A program made the position numbers and the translations under genes. Below the pieces are notes generated by a model. It was not told the DNA's origin. It saw only the letters and a list, made by a program, of their open reading frames with translations, and did not search any database. From Arthrinium phaeospermum (lineage: Eukaryota > Ascomycota > Sordariomycetes > Amphisphaeriales > Apiosporaceae): DNA of 64,000 bases. The stretch is from positions 124,001 through 188,000 of the forward strand of contig QYRS01000009.1 of the NCBI GenBank assembly GCA_006503535.1. The letters are read 5' to 3'. This document shows, in pieces, positions 1 to 11,078 of the stretch (positions are counted from its first letter, which is position 1; each line of letters starts with the position of its first letter).

Positions 1-1233
1 GTCGGGCGGGGCAAAGTTGTTCATGACGAAGGGGAACTGCTGCTCGCCGAGGCGCTTGGCCACCTGGTTGGCGACGCCGTCGGCGCTCATCTCGGGGGCC
101 TGGTCGTAGGTGGCGACGCTCTTGTTGGAGGGCACGAGGTCCTGGGACTCGTCGCGGGCCTCGAGCTTGAAGACCTTCTCGACGCCGCCGTTGAAGAAGA
201 AGGTGACGTGGGCGTACTTCTCCGTCTCGGCAATGTGGACCTGCTCGACGTCCTGGACGCCCAGCCACTCGGCCAGGACGTTGTCCATGGTCTGGGGCTT
301 GAAGGCGATCTCGAAGGGGTAGCCGCCCTTGTACTGCGTCATGGTCACGTAGTTGGCCTTGGGGTAGGCAAAGTCGGGCAGCGGCGAGCGGTCGACGTCG
401 CCGAGCAGCTGCGTGATCTGGCGCACGCGGTCCGAGCGGTAGTTGAAGAAGAAGACCTCGTCGCCGTCCTGGATGCGGGCCTCCTGGCCGCCCACGATGA
501 TGGGCTTGAGGAACTCGTCGTTCTCGCCCTTCTCGTAGCGCTCCTTGACCGTCTTGACGGGGTCGGAGCTCGCCTCGCCCTCGCCCAGAATCAGGCCCTT
601 GAGGGCGAGCTCGACGCGCTCCCAGCGCTTGTCGCGGTCCATGGCGTAGTAGCGGCCGACGACGGTGGCGATCTGGCCGATGCCGAGCTCCTGCGTCTTG
701 GCCAGCAGCTCCTCCATGTAGCCGGCGCCCGACTTGGGGTCGGTGTCGCGGCCGTCGCCGAAGAAGTGGATGAAGACCTTGGGCACGCCGACGGCCTTGG
801 CGGCCTCGAGCAGGGCGTAGAGGTGCATCTGCTTGGCGTGGACGCCGCCGTGCGAGACGAGGCCGCAGAGGTGCAGGCGGCCCTTCTGCTTGGCCGACTC
901 GAACTGCTTCTTGATGACCTGGTTCTGCAGCAGCTCGCCCTTCTTGATGGTCTGGTCGATGCGGACGACGTCCTGCCAGACGACGCGGCCGGCGCCGATG
1001 TTGAGGTGGCCGACCTCGGAGTTGCCCATCAGGCCCTCGGGCAGGCCGACGGCGAGCGACGAGGCCTCGAGCTGGGTGAAGCCGGCGCCCTTGTAGAGCT
1101 GGTCCATGACGGGCGTGTTGGCGTTGGTGATGGCATCGCCGTTCTTGGGGCTGTCGGCGCCCGGCACACCCCAGCCGTCAATGACGATGAGGCACGCCTT
1201 CTGCTCGGTCTTCTTGTGGGTGGTGTTGGACAT
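1..1233 (-). CDS. gpmI: 2,3-bisphosphoglycerate-independent phosphoglycerate mutase, 3' end outside window
   Basis: Interconverts 3- and 2-phosphoglycerate in glycolysis and gluconeogenesis in the cytosol, using two Mn ions and a phosphoserine rather than a 2,3-BPG cofactor. The reverse strand reads open for 411 codons from the ATG at 1233 and runs off the left edge, so about 110 C-terminal residues are missing compared with the usual fungal length of about 520. Visible hallmarks are the N-terminal metal site IDGWG (residues 18-22), the phosphoserine loop MGNSEVGHLNIGAGR with Ser72, and FGDGRDTDP, which is the family substrate-binding segment. No intron is needed in the visible part. Filamentous fungi are known to use this alkaline-phosphatase-superfamily mutase, whereas budding yeast uses the cofactor-dependent type. 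The start context is accATGt with no competing upstream in-frame ATG. It is transcribed away from the MED9 gene. Confidence 0.96.
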   Translation of the reverse strand, partial: MSNTTHKKTEQKACLIVIDGWGVPGADSPKNGDAITNANTPVMDQLYKGAGFTQLEASSLAVGLPEGLMGNSEVGHLNIGAGRVVWQDVVRIDQTIKKGELLQNQVIKKQFESAKQKGRLHLCGLVSHGGVHAKQMHLYALLEAAKAVGVPKVFIHFFGDGRDTDPKSGAGYMEELLAKTQELGIGQIATVVGRYYAMDRDKRWERVELALKGLILGEGEASSDPVKTVKERYEKGENDEFLKPIIVGGQEARIQDGDEVFFFNYRSDRVRQITQLLGDVDRSPLPDFAYPKANYVTMTQYKGGYPFEIAFKPQTMDNVLAEWLGVQDVEQVHIAETEKYAHVTFFFNGGVEKVFKLEARDESQDLVPSNKSVATYDQAPEMSADGVANQVAKRLGEQQFPFVMNNFAPPD

Positions 1234-2355
1234 GGTTGCGGATGTGGTGGATGGAGAGGAATAGAAAGAAAAAAAGTCGGGAGTGAAAGGGGGACGAGAG
1301 AACTTTATGACTTGGCTTTAGGGGGAAAAAACGCACGACAATCACGAGCAGTGTGGCTTTCTTTGCTTCCACTAGACAGATCAACGATTGAGAGACGTTT
1401 TTCTGGGATGGTCTGGTATTCGCGCAAGCGTAGTGTGGTAGTGGGAGAGGTTGCCAGGTGGGATGGAGGGGTCGGACGGAGGGGTCGGGCCTACTATTGC
1501 GTCGATGCTACCCTATCGGGTTAAACGTTTCAAGCACGGGGGCATCTGGAACTCGTTGGAATGTTGCTTCTACTTGTATGCTTGGATAGGTAGGCAATCT
1601 CAATATTGCGCGTTGAGTAACATTAGCATTTCCAGATACAAACCTTCGAATCAATTGACTTTGATTTATTTCTAAGTTAGGCATCTAGCATCAGAGGTAA
1701 ATGCCCAGGTAAGCCAAGGACCCGACTGCAAGCGTGACTTTGCATGAGATACACGTAGCTGTCAATTGATTCATTCAATGTTGCATGTTTCTGGCGCCCA
1801 CTTAGTAATAATGCCGGGTGCCTGCTCTAGTCCGTTCCGGGCGAGGCCTCGTCGCAGCTTTTCTCAATGACGGGCTCCAGAATAACCAGCAGATCTGAAC
1901 CGACAATCAGGCGACCGGCGCAGCAACAGGCGATTTTCGAATGGGCTCAATCGGACCTGCAGCCAAACACTAAAACCGATTGAACTCTGCAAGCTAGCCC
2001 ACTCCCAGCCCGCCGGGAAAACAGGGGACCTTTTGGCTCTGCCTGTCTGCTTGCTGCTCAGCAACTGTGCCCGAAACAGCTTAGCGGGCGTCGGCATCAT
2101 CGTTTCTTTGTGTGCTGTGCTCGCCTGTCACAGCTTGGGAGCTTCACGGCCCCTCCCCCTCTCGCCATTTCCAAGTACTGCCATACCGACGACGGTCCGA
2201 CTCTCTCGTCCCGCAGCAGCCGCGCCCACCTTGCAACGCGTATCTACCCGATAAGCAGAGAGTAGCAGACAGCAGACATACTCTTCACCAAAGCAGCTAC
2301 CCAGAAACCATCAACCCACTCCATTCCTCGAACCAACCCACCACCCAGCCAGACC
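1234..2355. other. Divergent intergenic region between the mutase and MED9
   Basis: This is the shared upstream region of two divergently transcribed housekeeping genes. The last 60 bases before the MED9 ATG are C/A-rich and look like fungal 5' UTR. I see no further gene, no clear TATA box and no repeat. Confidence 0.5.
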
Positions 2356-2843
2356 ATGGCCACGCCAAAGAACCCCCCCGCCGGCCCCCGACGCCCCTCG
2401 GCCTCCCCCCGGGCCTCTCCCCCGACAACCTCGACACCCTCACCGAGCTAACCGCCCTCCTCTCGCGCCTCCGCGCACCGCCCCCTACCTCGACCTCCAC
2501 CGGCACTACCGCCACCGCCGGCACCCCCGCCAACACCTCGGCCCCGACGCCCTCCCACAACAATAGCCAACAACCTGACCCTGCAGGCGCGGGCGGCGGC
2601 GGCACCATGTCGATCCAGTCCCTCCCCATGGCCACCGACGCCCTGAAGCACAAACTGCAACGCTCCCGCGCCGCCGCCAAGACGCTGCCCGACATGAACC
2701 GCGGCACCGCCGACCAAGAAACCGAAATGGCCGAGCTCGAGGCCCGCATCGCTCGCCAGCGCGCCGTGCTCGAGGGGCTCCGAAGCAAGGGGCTGGACTT
2801 TGCCGCCGCACGAGGCCAGGCCGGCGACAAGATGGAGGAGTGA
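2356..2843 (+). CDS. MED9: Mediator complex subunit 9-like protein, start out of frame
   Basis: Likely a small subunit of the Mediator middle module, which bridges activators and RNA polymerase II. The recognisable frame begins LSPDNLDTLTELTALLSRLR, followed by a Thr/Ala/Pro-rich linker. It ends in a predicted coiled coil with TDALKHKLQRSRAAAK, LPDM and AELEARIARQRAVLEGLRSKG, a layout resembling fungal MED9/Cse2. The best start, ATG at 2356 in the context agaccATGG, is in a different frame and meets a stop after about 31 codons. The two frames meet at a run of seven C (2373-2379), where one extra C would join them. No GT donor lies nearby, so an intron does not explain it. The other option is a start at 2112, which adds 81 residues that look like translated UTR. 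The identification rests on pattern similarity only. Confidence 0.62.
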
Positions 2844-3044
2844 TGACTCTTGCTGTGTACTAAACGGAGACAAACACATCCTTCTGGGAGATGCTTCTTA
2901 TTAGACTACTACGCCTTAAGTTGCCTGCTATGGATTCACCAAGGGTGCGTACACCAAACCCAAGTCTTCTACGCAAGCCAAAGCTAATACCATCTACAGG
3001 AAGAATGAATACTTCGAGCGAGACACCGATCGTAATGAACAAAC

Positions 3045-3077
3045 AAGCTCAATATGCTATGGGAAGCTCAATATGCT
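3045..3077. repeat. Two copies of a 14-bp direct repeat, 19-bp period
   Basis: The sequence aagctcaatatgct occurs at 3045-3058 and again at 3064-3077, in the 282-bp gap between the convergent MED9 and tubulin cofactor C genes. It is probably a local slippage duplication. I see nothing else in the gap. Confidence 0.6.
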
Positions 3078-3125
3078 GGGTATACCTATGAATCAAAAGC
3101 AAGCCTCACCACCACATGCTACCAT

Positions 3126-4498
3126 TCAGCTTGTCACGCCCACGCTGCGCAGGATCTCTTTCCTCGACGTCAGGCTGCCCGACACCGTCTTCTGCCACAC
3201 GTCGTCGGCCACGCGCGCTTCTTCGGGCAGCACCCGCCAGTTGGGCGACGACTCGGCCTTGAGCCACTTGAAGTCGTCCACGCGGTCCCACTGGTTCTCG
3301 GCGCCGACCTCTTCGGCTTTGCCCGTCTGACGACACGTTAGTACTGGGATTAGAACAGGCATAACAATTTTGGGGTTGGAAGCATATCGGTCGGGGGCTG
3401 GGTTGATGAAAAGGGGGAATGTCGCAAATAAGCGAATAAACTTACATAGTAGGTAGCAGGAATAGGGGCGAACCGCATCCCGCTGCAATCCTCAATAATG
3501 GGGTGGCTCCCGCAATGCAGATACAGATCCACGTTTTCGCACTCGTGTATGCGCACCTGCCGCGCCGCAACGACGACGGTGCTGTTCCGGACCCCCGTGA
3601 TGTGCACGGGTCCCGCCACAGTCCCGCAGACCAACAAACTGCCGCGGATGTTCTTAAGCACCAGCCCCGCAAAAGGCACGCCCGAAGTCGAGGACGACGT
3701 GGGCACCGTCATATCGACGACGCACGAGTCCAAGTTGGTCAGGGCGCCCGAGGCCGTGGCACGCGAAGCCGTCGAGGGCAGGATGATGTGCAGGCTGGCG
3801 TGGTCGTAGATGGCGATGGTGTGGGCGCTCGAGAAGCTCGGCTTCCTCACGCCCGGGTGGCTGCCGGCCTCCTCAGACCCTTGCGCCATCATCTCCTTGT
3901 TGTAGTCCTTGATCGCGGCGGCGAGCTCGTCGTGGGGCGGCGGCAGGTTGCTCACCGTGTCGCGCTCCTCGTCGCTGGCGACGACCGAGTTGCTGTTGGC
4001 TTCATCGTTGCGGCTGTCGCTGATGAGGGAGAGCTTGTGGTTGATTTGGCGGAGATCGGGCTGGGACGGTGTCGGTGTGTCTTGAGAAGTCTGGCTGGCA
4101 GCGGCTGCAGGTGCAGTGCGCTTCTTAAACTGGAAACGGGGCTTGGCGGTCGTGGTCGTGGATGTGGATGTAGAAGACGACTGGCCGGTGGCCTTGTTGA
4201 GGTTGTCGGTGAGGGCCTTGATGGCCTGTCCGTAGGCGCGCTGGTCGTAGGCCGGGATGTACTCCTTGGCGTCGGCGACCTCGTTGCTGAGGCGGGAGAC
4301 GCCGGCGAGCACGTGGTCGATGCAGTCGCGGCGCTCGCCGGCCACGGGGGAGAGATCAGCGAGGTCGTCGATCTGGTCTTGGATGGCTGGGTGGGTCCAG
4401 GTTAGCAGGATAGAACTATGGGCGCATTGCGAATAAAACCACATACCCGTGATCTCGGTCTGGAAGTGACGGTAGAAGCGCTCTTTGGGGTCCGACAT
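3126..4498 (-). CDS. TBCC: Tubulin-folding cofactor C (C-CAP/TBCC domain)
   Basis: Acts late in alpha/beta-tubulin heterodimer assembly, where with cofactors D and E it stimulates GTP hydrolysis by tubulin. There are three exons: 4498-4447, 4386-3446 and 3326-3126 (397 aa). Intron 1 has donor GTATGT and intron 2 has donor GTAAGT with branch TACTAAC, and both splices restore the frame. The N-terminal helical part starts MSDPKERFYRHFQ. A Ser/Thr-rich linker precedes the C-CAP beta-helix, with QVRIHECENVDLYLHCGSHP then IIEDCSGMRFAP. The conserved Gln-x-Arg carries the family's catalytic arginine finger. The last exon gives QWDRVDDFKWLK, also typical of the family. I chose the ATG at 4498 over the in-frame ATG at 4564 because homologues begin near MSDPKERF. 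Confidence 0.93.
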
Positions 4499-5836
4499 TC
4501 TGTGGATGGTAGGGGAGTGCCCGCCCGTCGGGCTGTAAGGGACGAAAACCTGGGTTGTAGTCATTGCGTATAAGTGGGAGTTACAGGGATATTTTGAGCC
4601 AATGAAGAGAAGGGCAAGGTAGCAAAAGGGAAGAGTTGATATTTCAATACAGCAAGTAGGAGGTAGTATGAATGGTATCTCGTGAGATGTACCTTAGCTA
4701 TGCCAAATGCAACCAACCTTGATGAATGCTTGTTGGTCTAGGTTCGTCGAAACCGACAGCCACAGTGGTTCCTTCTCGAGGCGCTCTTATACCAGAGAGC
4801 TATTGGGTGGTGGGTGGTTACGGCGGTTCGCAAAATTAGGCAGGTCGGGTCGGGTTGCGTGTGTCAGTCCCGGTCAAACTGGTCGCTTTTGGTGATGGCA
4901 TCAATCAATGGGGCGGGTAAGCCAAGTGCGTGAGCAGCCAACGCGCTATGATGGCACGACCAGACCAGGGGTTCGCCGGCTGGACGATTGACGACCGAGA
5001 GAGGGAGATCGAGGGAGGGATCGGGTGGTGGGATTCGTGGACTGATTGGACAGGGCGCGCCTAGGGATGCAGAAGGGAATGAATCGGTAGCACAGCACAA
5101 TGCCTTTCGCAAGCAATCTCCCCAGCAATAGACAGGACAAGCAGATGCACGACGACGTAGTTGGTGGTGTGACTAGCCGTGCGATGGTGACCAGAGAATG
5201 CGGGGTGCTGCCCATACTGCCCACCGGTCTACAGCTCCTGCAAGCCGGAGGTGGCCCCCCTCCGCGAAAATCCTCGACGGTGGTGGGATGCCCGGCTTAT
5301 CATTGGCCAATCAGTAACCCCATCCCCCCATCCTCCCCCGATGATCCCCTAAGACATCTGGGGTTCTACTGGACTGGCAGGCGGCTGAGGTAACGGTTTG
5401 GCTATTAAATGTATGCGGTGGTCCCCTCCTTTATGTTGTCCCATTGTTCCAATGCATGCGCCTACATACCACTACGTCAGGTGGCAGATACACATGCAGC
5501 CCCTGAAGCCATGCATCACGTATCTTGTTCAAGAGCCTCAACTCACATAACTCAAGAATCAACCTCATTGTGGGAGCTGGGCGCGTCAAGCAATGTTGCA
5601 GAGGAACACGCCGTTCAAGACTAGTATCTTCAAGCCTTCAGATAGAAATCAACAGATAGTTCGTAATACAGAATCAAATCATGCTGCAATGTAGGAAGCC
5701 ATTAGGGATATGTCACAGTAAACATCAATGCATTATGAATTCCATCGCCATTTTGTTGTGATCTAAGGCTGTGTCTATGACTCGTACCCTTCTATCATTC
5801 ATCCGCCTGAATACACATATCTATAAGTGACTGCCA
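4499..5836. other. Intergenic region upstream of TBCC and downstream of SKI3
   Basis: Over 1.3 kb between two genes on the same strand. It contains an ATTGGCCAAT palindrome around 5303-5311 and a CCAAT at 4599-4603, both possible CCAAT-binding-complex sites. I see no coding pattern: open frames here are short and lack codon bias. Confidence 0.4.
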
Positions 5837-8800
5837 TCACACCGACGTCGCCTCCCTCAACGACCCCCACCCCGCCGCCAGCGAAGGCGCCATAAACGCC
5901 GCCATCTGCGCATCCGCCGCCACCCCCGTCCCCGCAAACGCCGCCGCAAACTCCCGCGTGTCCAGCGGCCCGCTGGGCGGGACCTTCAGGCTCGCCACCT
6001 GCAGCGCCACCTGGGCCGCGTGGTCCTCGCCGCCCAGCGCCGACAGGCTGGTCCAGCCGTGCGGCAGGTGCGGGTACAGGAAGGTGTTGATCTGCGGCTG
6101 CGACAACATATCCGCATCCTCGGAATCCTTGCCCGAAAGGAGGCTCGTCGCGCCCAGCACCTCGCCGATCTTGGCGTGCTCCGCGTCCGTCGGCTTGACG
6201 CTGGCCCGGAGCGCCTGCAGCTCCGACACGACGGCCTCCATCGACTCCTCGTCCTCGTCCAGCAGGGCCACGACGCCCAGCAGCAAGACCGACTGGACGT
6301 GCGTCGAGTCGGACTCGATAACGGAAAATAGCACTTCGCGTGCCCGGTCGCGGGCCTCCTCGCTTCCGATCGCCCACAGAACTTGGGCCAGCAGGCAGAT
6401 GACGTCGGGGTTGTTGTTGGATTCTTCGAGTGCCGCCTCCAGATAGGTCAAGGCCTCGCCGGGCTGCTTGCTGAAGTACTTGGCCAGCCCCACCGTGAGA
6501 TGCGCCGACAGTCGCGCCTTCGTCCGCTGCTCGGCCGCGAGCTCGTTTCCAGAGTCGTCGCTGCTGAGCTGCAACGCGGTCTCGCCGCACTCGGCCGCTT
6601 CTTCGTTCTGGCCCGAAGCAAGATAGATCCGGGCAAGGTCCGTCTTGGCCAGAGCGAACCGACCCAGGACGGAGGGCGACTCGGTCTCTTCGTACTCGGC
6701 CTCGAGCTGGCCGCACATGTCTTCCAGAGTACCGATGGAGCGGGGATGGTCGCTGATTCGCTCGAGGAACAGGGTGGAGAGGTGACTGTGCACCATATCC
6801 TGCGGCTGGAGACGCTGGAGCTGCCGGAGTCCGAACAGCGGCTGGATGAGGTCGTTGAGCTTGGGTCCGTTGGGGCTCTTCAGGATGTGGTCGAATATCG
6901 ACATGCCGTACTGTTTCCGGGTGACGGCAGACGAGCACTCGGCAATGTTCATGGCGTGAGTAAACAGACTGCGGGCTTCCTTGACGTCGCCGTAGAGCAG
7001 AGCAACAAAACCCTGTCCCAACCACGCATGCGCATAGTCCGGATCAGTGGATTGCGCCCTCGTAAATGCTTCGTTGGCGAGCTGTAGATCGTTCTGCAGC
7101 AACGCCAAAGCACCAAAGTTGGCCCACACGTGAACGCCCCGCTCGTCCAGATAGAGGGCCCGGACGAAGGAGTGTTGGGCGACAGACGGGTTGATCTCGC
7201 TCGTGACGACGCCCAGTGAGTTCCAGAAATCCGGGTTGCCCGCCTCCAGCTCGATCGCCCGCTTGAAGCACCGCACGGCCGCCATGTGGTATCTGCTGGA
7301 CTTTATCCGCAGCTCGGCCGGGAGACAGCTGTGGGCGCGGTACTCGGCCCAACCGAGGTTGTAGAAAGCGATGGACTGAGCATGGATGTCGTGGGAAGAT
7401 AGGTGCACGGCTCGCTTGTGGGCGAGGATCATGGCATGGAGGCATCGTGTAAGTTTGGCCCCCAGTTTGTCGTTGGGCGACGACAGGCCGTTGGCAAAGT
7501 CGAGATCCTTAGAAATGCCGTCGACGTCTTGCAGTATGTTATAGGCAGTATCATCATCCTGGCTGAACAACGCCTTGATGGCATCCACCGGGAACTGGTC
7601 AATGCAGCTTTGCACTTTGGAGAAGACGGAGCAGGCATCGCCCAGTGCTTTCCAAAAGTTGAAGGTCGACGAGACGGCTCGGGAAGAGGACTGCGCGAAC
7701 TCGATCGTCTCGGTGGCCAGACTGACGGATTTGCCAAAGTAGCCGTTCTCCACGCAGTCGTGGGCACTCTCCACCATGGTCTGCATGAGCGCCAGCATCA
7801 CGCCGGCCTCGTCCACGCGGTCCTTGGTGACCTCGCGGTAGAGCAGGATCGCGTTGTCGTATTCGCCCGTCTCGCGCTCGATGTTGCCCAGCAGGTACTT
7901 GGTGAACCACGTGTCGCCGAGCGCTTCGTCGCCCAACGACGCCTCCAGCCTCTGGGAGTTCAGGATGGCCTTCTTGGCCGCCGTATGGCGCCCCGCGTTG
8001 TGGTAGGCCTCGCCGAGCCCCACCCAGGAGTGGTAGTCGTTGGGCGCCATGCGCAGGGCCGACTGGAACGAGGTGACGGATCGGTGGTAGTCCTGCTTGT
8101 TGAGCAGCGCCACGCCCAGCGCCGAAAAGGGCCAGCTGATGCCTTTCCGCTTGGATCCCGGCGGCGGGCGCACTTTGCCGGAGTCGATGACGCGTTGGGC
8201 GACCAGTTCGACGCGGTCCCAGTCGCCGTCGTCGGCGAACGACCGTGCCAGTCTCTCGGCCGAAGCAATCTCCGCCGACGACAGCTCGACGGCTTTGAGG
8301 AAACACTTGCGGGCGCGCTTCTTGTCCCGGCCGTAGTCGGCGTAGTATATGCCCAGGCTCGTGTAGGCGGGGGCGTAACTGATGTCGCTCTTGAGGGCAG
8401 CCAGAAAGCAGGCATAGGCACCGTCCCGACTCCGGCGGGCAGCCTTGGCCGTGTCGAGATTCCAGATGCAGACGCCGAGGCGGTGCTGGGTCTGTGCCAA
8501 CAACTCTTTCGATGTCGAAGAGGTCTTGTCCGTCATGAGGCCCATGATGTCTTCGAGATCGGACTTGCCACGGGCAAAGTCGCCCTTCATAGAATAGAGC
8601 CAGGCGACCTCGGCCTTGACCCGCAGATTGCTCGAGTCGCGCTCCAAGGCCTTCTCCAGGAAGTTGATGGCCTGGTCGTATTCCTCCTCTTCTTCGTAGA
8701 TCAGGCCGACGCCGATCTGGGCCGCCGTAGAGGACGGGTTCACGTCGAGGATCTTGTCGAAGAAGGACTTGGCCTCCCCGTGATGCCGCGGCGACTGGTA

Positions 8801-10102
8801 AAAGACCAAGGCCGTGCCCAGGTACAGCATGAAGGCCTGGTTGGTGTGGCTGAAGGACTTGCCAATCTTGGGTGCTTTCTGCACCAGCAGCTTCATGGCC
8901 TTGCGCATGAGCTCCACGTTGCTCTCGTGCTCCTCGAGGTGCTGATAATATTCGCCCACGAGTCGGTGAGCAAGCAACGAGTCGGACGTGGAGATGCCGT
9001 CAATCATCATCAGCAGCCGGTCCTCGTCGGTGAACGGGATGACCAAAGTAGGGGCACCGCCGTCCTCGTCGTCTTCGCTGCTTTCGTCTTCCGCTGGAGT
9101 GGTCGTCGTTGTCTCGGCGGGCGGCGATGAGGCCGACGGCTTCTTGGAGAAGGGCGAGATGCTGCTGGTCATGTACCCCGTCAGGATCTTGCAGAGATCG
9201 GTCTCGGGGAAGAGCGAGCAGTAGTCGAGAAGCGTGTCAACGTTGTAGTCCTTGACCTCTTCGTGGTCCTGCCAGTTGATGGCCACGTCCCACGCCAGCC
9301 GGTACGGGTGCTTGATGATGACCATGTCGGCGGCCAGCTTCTCGACCACGGCGAGCTCGGCCTGCTTCTCCGGGCCCGGGGCAAAGTTCATCAGGCGGTC
9401 GTAGCGGAACTGCAGAAGCTTCTCCTCGTATTGGCGCCGGACGTCGTCGTCGTTGGTCCAGTTGATGAGCTGCTCGTAGATGTGGCCCAGCTTGCTCTGC
9501 GAGAGGACTTCGCGGTTGACCTCGACGGTGACCTCGCTGACCTTGGCGCCGATCCGTGTGCGCCTCTCGCCGATCAGGGTGTTGATGCGCTTCTTCTCGT
9601 CGGTCTCGAGGATCTGGGCCACAATCTCGTAGGTCTTGGCCGGGTGCGGGAAGCGGCCCTCGAGGGCGGGATAGATGGGGCTGCCCGGCAGCATGACCTC
9701 GAGGGCGTCGGCATACTGCGTGCGCGAGCCTTGGGACCGCGCAAAGTCGACAAACTTGTCCACCACGTCCTGGCACTTGTACATCTCCTCCTGGTCGGCA
9801 AAGATGGCGGCCAGCTTGGGGGCGGCTTGCTTGTATTGGGGCAGCTTCGTGTCGCCCTGCTTCTCGTAGAGCTTGATCAGGCCCTGCCAGGCTTGGGGGT
9901 CGGCGGGCCGGAGGGCGGTGGCGGTCTCGTAGGCCTTTTCGGCGTCGGCGAGCTTGTTCTTCTTGTCGAGCGCAAAGGCCAGGAAGACGTAGGCCTGGTA
10001 GCTTTTCGCGTCATTGTCGATGATGTCCTGCGCCTGCTGCAGGGCCTCGTCCCATTTCTGGTTCTTGATGGCGTCGCGGACGACCTTGAGCTGTTTCGAC
10101 AT
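5837..10102 (-). CDS. SKI3: Superkiller protein 3, TPR scaffold of the Ski complex
   Basis: Scaffold of the cytoplasmic Ski2-Ski3-Ski8 complex, which feeds mRNA into the exosome for 3'-5' decay. It is a single exon of 1421 codons starting MSKQLKVVRDAIKNQKWDEA. Tetratricopeptide repeats are visible from the first residues (KWDEALQQAQDII, YQAYVFLAFALDKKNKLADAE) and recur through the protein, for example near residues 440-520 (YDQAINFLEKALERDSSNLR), in the 600s and around 950-1010 (VHVWANFGALALLQNDLQLA). An acidic, low-complexity insert (SSEDDEDGG) lies near residue 340. Length and the N-terminal sequence match fungal Ski3/TTC37. No introns are required. It diverges from the GH5 gene at 11079, sharing a promoter region of about 1 kb. 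Confidence 0.93.
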   Translation of the reverse strand: MSKQLKVVRDAIKNQKWDEALQQAQDIIDNDAKSYQAYVFLAFALDKKNKLADAEKAYETATALRPADPQAWQGLIKLYEKQGDTKLPQYKQAAPKLAAIFADQEEMYKCQDVVDKFVDFARSQGSRTQYADALEVMLPGSPIYPALEGRFPHPAKTYEIVAQILETDEKKRINTLIGERRTRIGAKVSEVTVEVNREVLSQSKLGHIYEQLINWTNDDDVRRQYEEKLLQFRYDRLMNFAPGPEKQAELAVVEKLAADMVIIKHPYRLAWDVAINWQDHEEVKDYNVDTLLDYCSLFPETDLCKILTGYMTSSISPFSKKPSASSPPAETTTTTPAEDESSEDDEDGGAPTLVIPFTDEDRLLMMIDGISTSDSLLAHRLVGEYYQHLEEHESNVELMRKAMKLLVQKAPKIGKSFSHTNQAFMLYLGTALVFYQSPRHHGEAKSFFDKILDVNPSSTAAQIGVGLIYEEEEEYDQAINFLEKALERDSSNLRVKAEVAWLYSMKGDFARGKSDLEDIMGLMTDKTSSTSKELLAQTQHRLGVCIWNLDTAKAARRSRDGAYACFLAALKSDISYAPAYTSLGIYYADYGRDKKRARKCFLKAVELSSAEIASAERLARSFADDGDWDRVELVAQRVIDSGKVRPPPGSKRKGISWPFSALGVALLNKQDYHRSVTSFQSALRMAPNDYHSWVGLGEAYHNAGRHTAAKKAILNSQRLEASLGDEALGDTWFTKYLLGNIERETGEYDNAILLYREVTKDRVDEAGVMLALMQTMVESAHDCVENGYFGKSVSLATETIEFAQSSSRAVSSTFNFWKALGDACSVFSKVQSCIDQFPVDAIKALFSQDDDTAYNILQDVDGISKDLDFANGLSSPNDKLGAKLTRCLHAMILAHKRAVHLSSHDIHAQSIAFYNLGWAEYRAHSCLPAELRIKSSRYHMAAVRCFKRAIELEAGNPDFWNSLGVVTSEINPSVAQHSFVRALYLDERGVHVWANFGALALLQNDLQLANEAFTRAQSTDPDYAHAWLGQGFVALLYGDVKEARSLFTHAMNIAECSSAVTRKQYGMSIFDHILKSPNGPKLNDLIQPLFGLRQLQRLQPQDMVHSHLSTLFLERISDHPRSIGTLEDMCGQLEAEYEETESPSVLGRFALAKTDLARIYLASGQNEEAAECGETALQLSSDDSGNELAAEQRTKARLSAHLTVGLAKYFSKQPGEALTYLEAALEESNNNPDVICLLAQVLWAIGSEEARDRAREVLFSVIESDSTHVQSVLLLGVVALLDEDEESMEAVVSELQALRASVKPTDAEHAKIGEVLGATSLLSGKDSEDADMLSQPQINTFLYPHLPHGWTSLSALGGEDHAAQVALQVASLKVPPSGPLDTREFAAAFAGTGVAADAQMAAFMAPSLAAGWGSLREATSV

Positions 10103-11078
10103 GATGGGTGGAGGGAGCGTCGAAGCTGCTCAAGCTGAAAGGCGGCAGCTTGCCAGGATTTGGGGGAAAGTGAGTGGTCTTGCCCTCGGTCGGCGAAGAT
10201 GGAAAAGAATGCTGGGTGCGGCAGAATTATCGAATCATCGAGGGTGGTGTGTGGTTTTTGGAGGCCCCCATGAACGCAACAGCAGGAAGAGCTTCTTGAC
10301 GATGGCTCATCATTGTCGTCACCAAGGGCCTTAGGTGCAATTGCGCATTGTTTAGCTGTCCCACTTGCGACAAGCAATTGCTGGTGGGATGTTGCCCGGC
10401 GAAACTGCGGGGAGCTTCCAGCGCGGGGTGTTTGGGACAGTGACTGTACATGCCATATCAATCTGTTTTTGTCTTCTACTGACTTGAGCTAGGTAGGATG
10501 CATTTCATTTTACATTGTTCTAGATCTATGAAGCAGTATGAAGTACTACGGCATATTCAAAAGCATTTGATTGCTGGGTAGCAATATGTTTGAAGATTGA
10601 ACGTCAAGGAGCCAGAGCCTCAATCCTGATGACCTCATCACGCCCGTCGCCTAGCAGTTGACCGCTAAGCTGTGGCTGCCCTCGTTTTCGCAACATGACA
10701 CTGGTACATAGAAACATACTACCTCAGGTAAACACATGTTTTACTTACAGACAATAGACAAACGCTGAGCATGTGAGAAAATAAAGGACTGGAGAGGCGC
10801 TCGTAGTTTTTGTAGTTCTGTACTCCGTACGTACCTACTGCTAAGCCCAAGCCAGTAGCCGCTCTCGTGCACTAGAGCCAGGATCGAGAGCACTGCTACG
10901 GCCTGCCATGTTGGCACGGATGCACCCTTCCCCAAACCATTTCGTCACCGATGCTCGATCCCTGTCCTGTTCGCATTTGATAAAGGTATCGCATCACCAC
11001 TTGCCATCCCGACAACCTACTTTTTGACAGTCCCTGAACTGCATGGACCTACGCAACCACAAACGCTAAACACCCGTT
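10103..11078. other. Divergent promoter region between SKI3 and the GH5 gene
   Basis: About 980 bp holding the 5' regions of two divergent genes. It is AT-richer than the coding flanks. I see no additional gene, RNA gene or repeat. Confidence 0.4.

Noticed and set aside
208..1524. 438-codon open frame on the plus strand
   Set aside because: It is antisense to the phosphoglycerate mutase, whose frame carries the conserved motifs. High GC at third positions keeps the opposite strand open.
7403..9130. 575-codon open frame on the plus strand
   Set aside because: Antisense shadow of SKI3; repetitive Ala/Arg/Gly/Val composition and no domain.
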